Source: an uncultured Sutterella sp.
GTDB taxonomy: Bacteria > Pseudomonadota > Gammaproteobacteria > Burkholderiales > Burkholderiaceae_F
NCBI GenBank assembly: GCA_905213905.1
Contig: CAJMKD010000010.1
Span: 1-64,000, forward strand
Direction of reading: 5' to 3'
DNA length: 64,000 nt
Below, in pieces: positions 26,240-33,747 of this stretch (its first letter is position 1; every line of letters starts with the position of its first letter). Under the pieces are notes generated by a model. That model did not search any database. It saw only the letters and a program-made list of their open reading frames with translations, and was not told where the DNA came from. A program made the position numbers and the translations under genes.

Positions 26240-28054
26240 ATGAGTCTCAAGATGAAGCTTGTTGCTTGTGCGGCTGCTGCGGCAATGCCTTTTGCTGCTT
26301 TTGCCATTGGCGGCCCTTCTGGGGCGAAGGTTGATTATCACCTCCAAGGTCATTTGGGCGAAGTGATGATGAATCCTTATGGCATTGCGCCTTTGACCGC
26401 CATCGTCCGCGACGGCGGATATACGTTGAGCAATGTGACGGTTCGCGTCTTGCCGAAGCTCAACGGCCAGGAAATCAAGTACAAAGTTTCCGAGCGCCAG
26501 CTGCTCACCCACGGCGGCATTCCGATTTTCGGTCTCTATCCCGACTATGTGAACAAGGTGGAGCTTTCCTATACGCGCGAGCTTCGTGGCAAGAAGGAAA
26601 AGTTCACGGACACCATTCAGCTATATGCGCCTTCCGTTTATTTCGAAGTTGCGGGCATCACGATGGAAAAGGAGGTGCCGTATGGTGTTGAGGTGAAGAA
26701 GGTTGATCCCGAATTCAAGGATCGTCTCTATTTTGTTAACAACATTGCAGAAAAATCCGGCATTGGCACCCGTGTTGTCTGGAACAATCCGTCCGGCGGG
26801 GCGCTCGAGTGGAACTTCTGGCCGCAGAACACAATTCTCGACACGACGGGCAGCGTGCGCTGGTACATGTTCGCCAATCCGATTTACGACCTGAATTCGA
26901 TTTATTCGGCTGGGGTCATGATGGGCTTCAAGCAGAATGACGACGGCATGCTCACCTGGGGCTACGGGCAGCGCTATGTCAAGTACGACATCATGGGTCG
27001 CGAAGTATTCAACCGCAGGCTGCCGTTGCGCTTCGCGGATTATTCACATTCCATGGACGACGCACAGAACGGGCACTACTTCCTGCGCGTGGCCGCTTCG
27101 AACTATAAGCGGCCGGACGGCAAGAATGTACATACGGTTCGCGACGTCATTGCTGAAATCGATCAGGAAGGCGTGGTTGTTGACGAATGGCGATTGGCCG
27201 ACATTCTGGATCCCTATCGAGACAACGTGCTGAAGGTGCTGGATCAGGGCGCCGTGTGCCTCAACATTGATGCGTCTCAGGCCGGCAAGACTTTGACCGA
27301 TGAAGACATCAAGGCGCTCGACAAGTCCGATCGCTTCGGCGATATCGTCGGCACGGGCGCTGGGCGCAATTGGGCGCATGTCAACTCCGTAGACTACGAT
27401 CCGGAAGACGATTCAATCATCATCTCGAGCCGCCATCAGTCCGCCATGATCAAAATCGGCCGCGACAAGCAGGTGAAATGGATTCTTGGCTCGCCCGAAG
27501 GCTGGAAGGGCGATCTGGCGAAGAAGCTTCTGACGCCTGTCGACAAGAACGGCAACAAGATCAAGTGCGCTGGCAGCAAGTGCGAAGGCAACTTCGACTG
27601 GACCTGGACGCAGCACACCGCCTTCAAAATCGACGAAAAGAGCAAAGGGAACATTCTCTATTTGTCGGCCTTCGACAACGGTGATGCGCGCGGCATGGAA
27701 CAGCCGGCACTGCCGGAGATGAAGTATTCGCGAGCCGTCATCTATAAGATCGATCAAAAGAAAATGACGGTCGAGCAGATCTGGGAATACGGCAAGGAAC
27801 GCGGCCACGACTGGTACAGCCCCGTGACGTCGCTCACCGAATACCAGGCAGACAAGAATTCGATCTTTGTCTATTCTGCAACGGCAGGCGCAACTTTCGA
27901 TCTGGCTTCGGGCGCCTTTACCTCTTCGCCGAATCCCTACATCGAAGAATTTAAGTGGGGCGCGAAGGAGCCTTCTGTTGAAATTCAGTTGAAGAATTGC
28001 TCGGGCTATCAGGCTTGGCCGTTCTCAATTGATAAGGCGATGAACGCTCGCTGA
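26240..28054 (+). CDS. assT: arylsulfate sulfotransferase (periplasmic, PAPS-independent)
   Basis: 604 residues with a Sec signal peptide (cleavage after AAFA, about residue 22). The enzyme transfers sulfate between phenolic compounds through a sulfo-histidine. The catalytic set of E. coli AssT is present in order: His in YSHSMDDAQNGHY, His in GRNWAHVNSVDYD, Arg in SSRHQS and the nucleophile His in TWTQHTAFK. The His-to-Arg spacing of 18 equals the 356/374 spacing of the E. coli enzyme. The Cys pair KCAGSKCEG corresponds to its conserved disulfide. No dsbL/dsbI oxidase pair is adjacent. The ribosome-binding site is AAGGAGAG. A gut role in exchanging sulfate among phenolic metabolites is inferred. 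Confidence 0.93.
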   Translation: MSLKMKLVACAAAAAMPFAAFAIGGPSGAKVDYHLQGHLGEVMMNPYGIAPLTAIVRDGGYTLSNVTVRVLPKLNGQEIKYKVSERQLLTHGGIPIFGLYPDYVNKVELSYTRELRGKKEKFTDTIQLYAPSVYFEVAGITMEKEVPYGVEVKKVDPEFKDRLYFVNNIAEKSGIGTRVVWNNPSGGALEWNFWPQNTILDTTGSVRWYMFANPIYDLNSIYSAGVMMGFKQNDDGMLTWGYGQRYVKYDIMGREVFNRRLPLRFADYSHSMDDAQNGHYFLRVAASNYKRPDGKNVHTVRDVIAEIDQEGVVVDEWRLADILDPYRDNVLKVLDQGAVCLNIDASQAGKTLTDEDIKALDKSDRFGDIVGTGAGRNWAHVNSVDYDPEDDSIIISSRHQSAMIKIGRDKQVKWILGSPEGWKGDLAKKLLTPVDKNGNKIKCAGSKCEGNFDWTWTQHTAFKIDEKSKGNILYLSAFDNGDARGMEQPALPEMKYSRAVIYKIDQKKMTVEQIWEYGKERGHDWYSPVTSLTEYQADKNSIFVYSATAGATFDLASGAFTSSPNPYIEEFKWGAKEPSVEIQLKNCSGYQAWPFSIDKAMNAR

Positions 28055-28064
28055 CGCTGGCATA

Positions 28065-28108
28065 CGACACTCAACCTTGAGGGTGCTCAAGCCTTCAAGG
28101 TGGTGTCG
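28065..28108 (+). terminator. long imperfect hairpin after assT
   Basis: CGACAC/GTGTCG and ACCTTGA/TCAAGGT form a two-part stem with a 14-base loop, starting ten bases past the assT stop. No T-run follows, so its terminator role is uncertain. Confidence 0.5.
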
Positions 28109-28230
28109 GATTGCTGAGCTTCAGCGGATCGAAACGGCGCCAGACGCTCATGGCCGTTGAAAAGACGGATAATGCGCTGCGCCGTTTCTTTGCGTATTTA
28201 GGCAGTTTCGGATGCCCCCCGTTGATTCTT

Positions 28231-29292
28231 ATGGTCAAAACTCTGAAGCCCGTCATTCTCTCTGTGAGCCGCTCAACGGACGTGCCTGCCTTTTTCTCAG
28301 AATGGTTTCTCAACCGGCTGCGGGCGGGCTGGTGCGGCTGGGTGAATCCGTTCAACAAGCGTGCGTACCGCGTTTCTTTTGAGAACGTCCGCGCGGCCGT
28401 TTTCTGGACGAAAAATCCTGCGCCCATGTTCGAAAGACTGGATGAAATTGAGGCGCTTCTGCCGAATTTCTATTTCCAGTTCACTTTGAACGACTACGAG
28501 GCAGAAGGCTTGGAGCCGAAGCTGCCGTCGCTCGAAAAGCGAATAGAAGCATTCCTGCGGCTTGCCGAGCGTTTGGGTCCTGGGCGCGTCGTATGGCGGT
28601 TCGATCCGCTTCTTTTGACGCCAGCAGCAACGCCGGCGGATTTGCTTGCTCGAGTCGCTGCCATAGGCGACAGGCTGGTACGCGCGACAGACCGCTTGGT
28701 CATCAGCTTCGTTGACGTCATGCGGTACGCCAAGGTGCGCCGCAGTCTCGTGCGTGAAACCAACTGGTTTTCCAAGGAAACTGTGGGTTCCGCAGAGCCG
28801 GACGCCGATGCGCTCAGGGAGTTGGCCGCGGGCTTATCGGAGCTCGCAGCGCGATGGCGGCAAATCAATCCCAGCTTTTTGATCGAAACCTGTGCGGAAG
28901 CTGCCGATTTGTCCGATTGGGGCATCGGTCACGGATGCTGCATCGACGGCGATCGTCTCTGGCGGCTCTTTCCGGAAGACAGGCAGCTGCGGCGCTATCT
29001 GATGACGGGAAAAATGTTGGACGATGATGAAGCCGAGCCGCAGGAGACGCTCGTCCAGGTCGGCGGAACACCCCCAGCCATCAGGCTTTGCAGGCGGCTC
29101 AAGGATCGGGGGCAGCGGCCGCATTGCGGCTGCATTGCCAGCAAAGACATTGGCGCCTATGACACCTGCGCGCATTTCTGCGCGTACTGCTATGCGAATA
29201 GAAGTCGGAAAAGCGTGCTGGCGAATCTAGACCGGCACGATCCGTCGTCGCCTTTTCTTGTTGCGCCGCAGGCCTGCGAACCGCATAACTAG
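28231..29292 (+). CDS. DUF1848 family protein (cysteine-rich C-terminus)
   Basis: About 353 residues from the ATG at 28231, which places the conserved opening VILSVSRSTDVPAFF at the N-terminus as in the family. The frame stays open back to 28111 and starts at 28150 or TTG 28111 are possible. Features: FWTKNPAPMFERLDE near residue 50, FQFTLNDYE, VWRFDPLLLTP and ISFVDVMRYAKV. A C-terminal cysteine cluster (CGCIASKDIGAYDTCAHFC then AYCYAN) could bind an iron-sulfur cluster or zinc. The family resembles radical-SAM-like barrels in layout but its reaction is unknown. No operon partner; convergent with rpsT. Confidence 0.8.
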   Translation: MVKTLKPVILSVSRSTDVPAFFSEWFLNRLRAGWCGWVNPFNKRAYRVSFENVRAAVFWTKNPAPMFERLDEIEALLPNFYFQFTLNDYEAEGLEPKLPSLEKRIEAFLRLAERLGPGRVVWRFDPLLLTPAATPADLLARVAAIGDRLVRATDRLVISFVDVMRYAKVRRSLVRETNWFSKETVGSAEPDADALRELAAGLSELAARWRQINPSFLIETCAEAADLSDWGIGHGCCIDGDRLWRLFPEDRQLRRYLMTGKMLDDDEAEPQETLVQVGGTPPAIRLCRRLKDRGQRPHCGCIASKDIGAYDTCAHFCAYCYANRSRKSVLANLDRHDPSSPFLVAPQACEPHN

Positions 29293-29324
29293 GACTGATG
29301 CGGTTCTGAGAAAAATCTGCAGGC

Positions 29325-29360
29325 AAAAAGAAAGCCTCGACTCCATAGGGAGGCGAGGCT
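29325..29360 (-). terminator. terminator of rpsT
   Basis: On the minus strand the stem AGCCTCGCCT...AGTCGAGGCT is followed by TTCTTTTTG, 46 bases past the rpsT stop. Confidence 0.75.
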
Positions 29361-29405
29361 CTCAGCCCTAGAACGGCAGTGAATGCCGTCCTGGTCTTGC
29401 CCGAA

Positions 29406-29669
29406 TTAGGCCATGGCCTTGATCGAGGCCGCGAGGCGGCTCTTGTGGCGGGCAGCGGCGTTGCCGTGGAGAACGCGCTTGCGGGCCATCGAATCGATCA
29501 CGGATTCGGCCTGCTTGAAGGCTTCCTGGGCGGCGGCCTTGTCGCCGGCGGCGACGAGCTTGCGCACCTTCTTGATGGCGGTGCGGTACTGGCTGCGCTG
29601 GGAAGCGAGATGCAGGTTGCGCGCAACGGTCTGGCGGGCGCGCTTGCGGGCTTGCTTGGTATTAGCCAT
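29406..29669 (-). CDS. rpsT: 30S ribosomal protein S20
   Basis: 87 residues, Lys/Arg/Ala-rich helical protein beginning MANTKQARKRARQTV and containing VDSMARKRVLHGNAAARHKS-type C-terminal sequence, diagnostic of S20. The length is standard. It starts with ATG. Monocistronic, divergent from murJ, an arrangement conserved in beta-proteobacteria. Confidence 0.97.
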   Translation of the reverse strand: MANTKQARKRARQTVARNLHLASQRSQYRTAIKKVRKLVAAGDKAAAQEAFKQAESVIDSMARKRVLHGNAAARHKSRLAASIKAMA

Positions 29670-29947
29670 TTTTTAAGTGTCCTTGCCTAAAAACAGTCGA
29701 CGATCAGTAGTTACTGTGCCGATCGCCGCTGCAAACAATCGCGAGCGTGGGCTCGGCCGGTAATTTATTCATCAGGTTTTCTAAGCCGTTGGTTCCATCG
29801 AACGCCACCGGACGAATTTGTCCGTGCCGGCTTCAATTCAGCGACCTCGAAAAGTCCTAAACTATACCAAATTTCGAACTGCTGGACAATGGGTCGGCAG
29901 TTTTTTTCTTCATCTTTCTCTTCGGCTCGCAGGCCGAACTGTAAACC

Positions 29948-31486
29948 ATGTCTCTGCTGAAGTCCGCCGCCACCATTTCGGGTTTGACGCTCGTTTCAAG
30001 AATCACGGGCGTAATCCGCGACATGCTGATCGCGCGCTATTTCGGCGCGACCGCCGCGACCGACGCTTTCTACGTAGCATTCCGGCTTCCCAACATGCTG
30101 CGCCGCCTGTTTGCGGAGGGCGCCTTTCAGCAGGCTTTCGTGCCGATGCTCTCCGACGTGCGTGAAAACGCGTCGCCCGAGCGGTGCGCACGCTTCATCG
30201 ATCACGTTTTCACCGTGCTCGGCCTTGCGGTTTTTGCTGCAAGCGTTTTGGGCGTGCTGGCGGCGCCGGTCCTTGTCTGGCTCATTGCAAGCGGCCTTTC
30301 TTCGAATCCGGAAGCCTTTGATCTGGCTTCAGGCCTCACTCGCTTCATGTTTCCGTACATCGCCTTCATGAGCCTCGTGGCGCTTGCGGCTTCCATTCTC
30401 AATACGCTCAAGCATTTCGCGATTCCGGCGGCGACGCCCGTGCTGCTCAATATCTCCTTCATCGGCTTCACCGTTCTCGTTGCGCCCCGCCTGAGCGAAC
30501 CCATCTGGGCGCTCGCCTTTGCCGTGATTGCGGGCGGGGTGCTTCAGCTCGGCACGCAGGTCGTTGCGCTCATGCGGCTCGGCGTCTTCATCCGCCCGCG
30601 CGGGCTTCGCGAGAGCTTCAGCGACGAGGGCGTGCGGCGCGTGATGAAGCTCATGGTGCCTGCGCTCTTTGGCGTCGGCGTCGCACAGCTTTCGATCATC
30701 ATCAACACCAATATCGCTTCGCATCTCGGGCACGGCGCCGTGACGTGGCTCAACTATGCCGACCGTCTGATGGAATTTCCGACGGCGCTTCTGGGCACGG
30801 CGCTCGGGACGGTGCTGCTGCCGGGGCTTTCGGCCGCTTATGCCAAAGCCGATGACGCCCGCTACAACCGGCTCCTCGACCACGGACTGCGGCTGGTGAT
30901 GCTCGTCGGCATTCCAGCGAGCATCGGCTTGTGGCTCACGGCCGATGCGCTCGTTGCCTTCCTCTTTCAGGGCAAAAGCTTTACGCCCGACGATGTGGCG
31001 AAGACGGGCGCCGCGGTCGTGGGCTATGCCGTCGGCCTCATCGGCTTAATTGCGCTCAAAATCGTCGCGCCGGCCTTTTATGCCCGAAAGGACATCCGCA
31101 CGCCTGTCAAAGTGGCATTTCTGAGCCTCGTCATTGTGCAGCTCGCGAACCTGGTGGCCGTGCCGCTCTTTGCGCATGCCGGCCTTGCGCTTTCCGTCGG
31201 ACTTGGCAGCTGCGTCAACGCAGCGCTGCTCCTCACGCTTTTGCGCCGCCGCGGCATTTATTCGCCGTTGTCCGGCTGGGCGCGATATCTCCTGCGCGTT
31301 GCTGTTGGCTCTGCCGTCATGGGCGTTGCCCTCTGGTTCGGGCAGCGCGGCATTGACTGGACCGCCATGCAGTGGACGGTTCGTGCGGCGGGCGTGCTCG
31401 GCATGGTTGCGGCAGCTGCGCTCCTTTATTTCCTCACCATCTATCTTTTTGGGTGGCGTATTTCAGATATTCGACCGAAGGACTGA
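29948..31486 (+). CDS. murJ: lipid II flippase MurJ
   Basis: A 512-residue MOP-superfamily protein with about 14 transmembrane helices that flips undecaprenyl-linked peptidoglycan precursor across the inner membrane. The opening LLKSAATISGLTLVSRITG followed by RDMLIARYFGA is the MurJ signature. RLPNMLRRLFAEGAFQQAFV and YADRLMEFPTALLGTALGTVLLP contain the conserved charged cavity residues. It lies downstream of divergent rpsT. The region after its stop is decayed mobile DNA. Confidence 0.95.
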   Translation: MSLLKSAATISGLTLVSRITGVIRDMLIARYFGATAATDAFYVAFRLPNMLRRLFAEGAFQQAFVPMLSDVRENASPERCARFIDHVFTVLGLAVFAASVLGVLAAPVLVWLIASGLSSNPEAFDLASGLTRFMFPYIAFMSLVALAASILNTLKHFAIPAATPVLLNISFIGFTVLVAPRLSEPIWALAFAVIAGGVLQLGTQVVALMRLGVFIRPRGLRESFSDEGVRRVMKLMVPALFGVGVAQLSIIINTNIASHLGHGAVTWLNYADRLMEFPTALLGTALGTVLLPGLSAAYAKADDARYNRLLDHGLRLVMLVGIPASIGLWLTADALVAFLFQGKSFTPDDVAKTGAAVVGYAVGLIGLIALKIVAPAFYARKDIRTPVKVAFLSLVIVQLANLVAVPLFAHAGLALSVGLGSCVNAALLLTLLRRRGIYSPLSGWARYLLRVAVGSAVMGVALWFGQRGIDWTAMQWTVRAAGVLGMVAAAALLYFLTIYLFGWRISDIRPKD

Positions 31487-32100
31487 AGATTGGTTTGCAA
31501 ACGTTTCAGCTGAAAGGCTTTTATCTGATTTCGGCAAGTTGTAAAGACAACCATCTTTACGTCCGATAAATTGAGAATCACGAGATGTCAGGTAGCAATG
31601 TTGCTGTCCTCTTACGTCGGCCGAAAAGTGGCTCTCGAGAAGTATGTATCCCATAGGGGCCGCGACGTTTGTTTAAACTTCGATTACATGGATGCTCCAT
31701 AAGCAACCGGCGCGCTGTCTATGTTGCTTTCCGTTCCCTGAACATCACCAAAGTCTAGCTTTACCGCGAGCATCTGTAGAATTACTGTGAAAATGGCCAT
31801 GTGCGCACATCAAAACTTTCTACACGCACTTCTGCGAATTTGACCACGAGTTGCTGGAGCCTGGAGCCGGTACCGGCGATGCCGCCGAAGAAAGTGTCGA
31901 AACGACGGCTGTCGTTGAACAGTCGGTAACCAGTACAGTTCACGACATCGGCGATAATCTTCAGCTCGCCAAACTTTCGAGCCTCTCGGTCGACGGAATC
32001 GCAGATGTTCGTCCCCTATTCCGGTACATCTCGCGTGCTCTCCCGAAGATCCATGAATCTGTTTTCCGAATAAATCTGCCGGGCGGCACGAATCTAGAAT

Positions 32101-32488
32101 TTGAAACCGTTTCGCCGGAATGGTTTGCCAACAGATGGTGCTCGCGTCGCGGAGAGCAGCATGGAGCTCGACTTCAAAGGCATACGCATCACGATTGTGT
32201 CAACGCCATTTGATCTGCTGGCTAGCTGCCGAACTCTTTCTATGGTTGCGCAGGCTACGTTCGACATTGATGTCGACAAAGGCGGCGACCTCGTCATTTT
32301 TGTTTCGAAAAAAAAATCGAACGCTTTGAAAGATCATTTGGAGTGACAGCAAAGGTACGTCGATGTTGGTTCGCCGCCAGCGGCGGGGCTGTTTCGAACA
32401 TTTCCTTGCGCGGGCTGATGCTGAACCACTTCGACGGTTCAGCATTGAGGATTTCAATAGCTTCCTCGACGGGAGCGCATTATGGTGA
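32101..32488 (+). pseudogene. IS66 orf2 (IS66 TnpB accessory protein) remnant
   Basis: Frame one gives GIRITIVSTPFDLLASCRTL then DKGGDLVIFVSKKKSNALK. A one-base shift near 32330, close to a run of nine A, gives IIWSDSKGTSMLVRR, then RGCFEHFLARAD, ending at TGA 32488. The GDLVIFVSKK...LKIIWSDSKGTSMLVRR pattern matches the FVFxxRRxxxxKxLxWDxxGxxLxxKRL pattern of IS66 orf2. This protein is unrelated to the TnpB nuclease of IS607. Confidence 0.6.
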
Positions 32489-32593
32489 AGCCAGGGTCGC
32501 TCCATTCACAAAAGCTAATACATCTTCTGCCAGCATCTTGACTGACACGGCAGCAAAGAAATTCGCCAGAAGTTGAACGGTTTTAAACCTAAA

Positions 32594-32905
32594 GTCTATG
32601 TGACCGACGGCTACCTGCCTTAAGAAGGGCTGAAAGATGAAGGCGCGTTTGAGAATGCAGCCCATCAGTCTTGCCTGGTGCATCTGTGCAGAACATTCCT
32701 GGATGCATTCAGATTCAACACTGTGAAGAAATGCATGGAACTGGCTGAAGATCTGAAGGTTTTTGAAGAAGTCAAGAAGAAGTTGCGTGCGGATCACAGG
32801 AGTATGTGCTGGCGTTTGTGCTTGAAGGCTTTGCCAAGATTTATGCGCATGAGAAGGAGCTTAAGGTGCTCAAGAGCGAAATCCGAAAAAAAATCTCAGA
32901 CGCGT
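32594..32905 (+). pseudogene. IS66 transposase (orf3) fragment
   Basis: VYVTDGYLP, a stop, then EGLKDEGAFENAAHQSCLVH and LCRTFLDAFRF correspond to the catalytic-core segment of IS66 transposases, where a YHADGYxxY motif precedes CWAHxRRxFxDA. The N-terminal several hundred codons that should separate it from orf2 are missing, indicating an internal deletion. Frameshifts and stops follow. Confidence 0.55.
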
Positions 32906-33350
32906 CGCCTCAAGCTGCAAAGTCGCAATGAAGTAGCCTGCACAAGGCCGTTGCCGCGACCAGCTCCGCGTCTTTTTGACAAAACCGGAGGGTGCCGCCC
33001 GACAGCAACACCGCGGACGCTGGGTGTGCACCGTGGCTGTGTTGAAAGACATCTGCAAATTCAAGCAGTTGCAGGAATACATGGATGCCCTTTGCAACTT
33101 TTTTACGCTGTTCGCGACTGCAGAAGCCGTCGGTATCAGCTAATCCGGTGAAGTGACTCAAAGAGTACGGGCGTGCGATTTACATTCACTTCTCTGACCG
33201 AACGCTGGACTATTTGGTGCATGAGGGCCTGCTGTTGAAGAAGCTCTGTAAGTTTACGAAAGATTTTGCCAAAGAATTCCCTGTTGACGTTTTAAAAAGC
33301 GGATGCTTTGGGGAGCGTACGTTTACTGAGATCTATCCTTTATATTAAAA

Positions 33351-33747
33351 ATAAAATACTTCAATTGAGTTTTTAAGTAATTTTACAGGCGCAAAAAATA
33401 ATCTTAAATTAATGGGGTGTTTCTTGATATCTAGCGTTAATGTATTGTAAAAAAAAGGTTTTTCGGAAATATAGTTTAGTTTTTCTCGTTCTTATTTTAA
33501 TTACCAGTAACCTTAGGAAAAATTAATGTGAAACATGATTGAGTTTATGCTTTTTTGCTCATAAATAGTAATTATCTCTTTTTTAATATTTCTGGGGTGT
33601 GTGGTTTAATTTATATCTAAATGTATATATTAAATATGACGGGATTATCCTATTGTTGTGTTTTATTCCTTAAATACGCATATTTAAAATGAGATAAATA
33701 AAATAAAAAATACCTCGAAAGGATTCGAGGATTTAAGGAAGAAACTC
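33351..33747 (+). promoter_or_regulatory. AT-rich 400-bp leader of the autotransporter gene
   Basis: Base composition drops sharply compared with the 60% GC surroundings. It contains several possible sigma-70-like boxes (for example TTGTGT at 33656 with TATTTA at 33681), none decisive. A seven-base hairpin (CCTCGAA / TTCGAGG, 33713-33730) lies just before the ribosome-binding site AAGGAAG (33736-33742). No gene is seen. Confidence 0.4.

Larger units (their letters stand above)
31487..33350 (+). mobile_element. decayed region with IS66-family relics
   Basis: No intact gene in about 1.9 kb. The part 32101-32905 contains IS66 orf2 and transposase fragments (listed separately) in plus-strand order. 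The stretch 31851-32213 has an open frame of 120 codons that may be the eroded orf1 side, but I cannot confirm it. From 33040 to 33345 an unassigned fragment (DRTLDYLVHEGLLLKKLCKF, KEFPVDVLKSG) reads across stops. 31487-31800 shows nothing I can assign. Ends and target duplications were not found. Confidence 0.6.

Noticed and set aside
32910..33161. Minus-strand frame of 83 codons in the IS relic region
   Set aside because: Lies in decayed DNA. The plus strand of the same segment reads as a broken fragment in line with the other relics, so no independent gene is supported.
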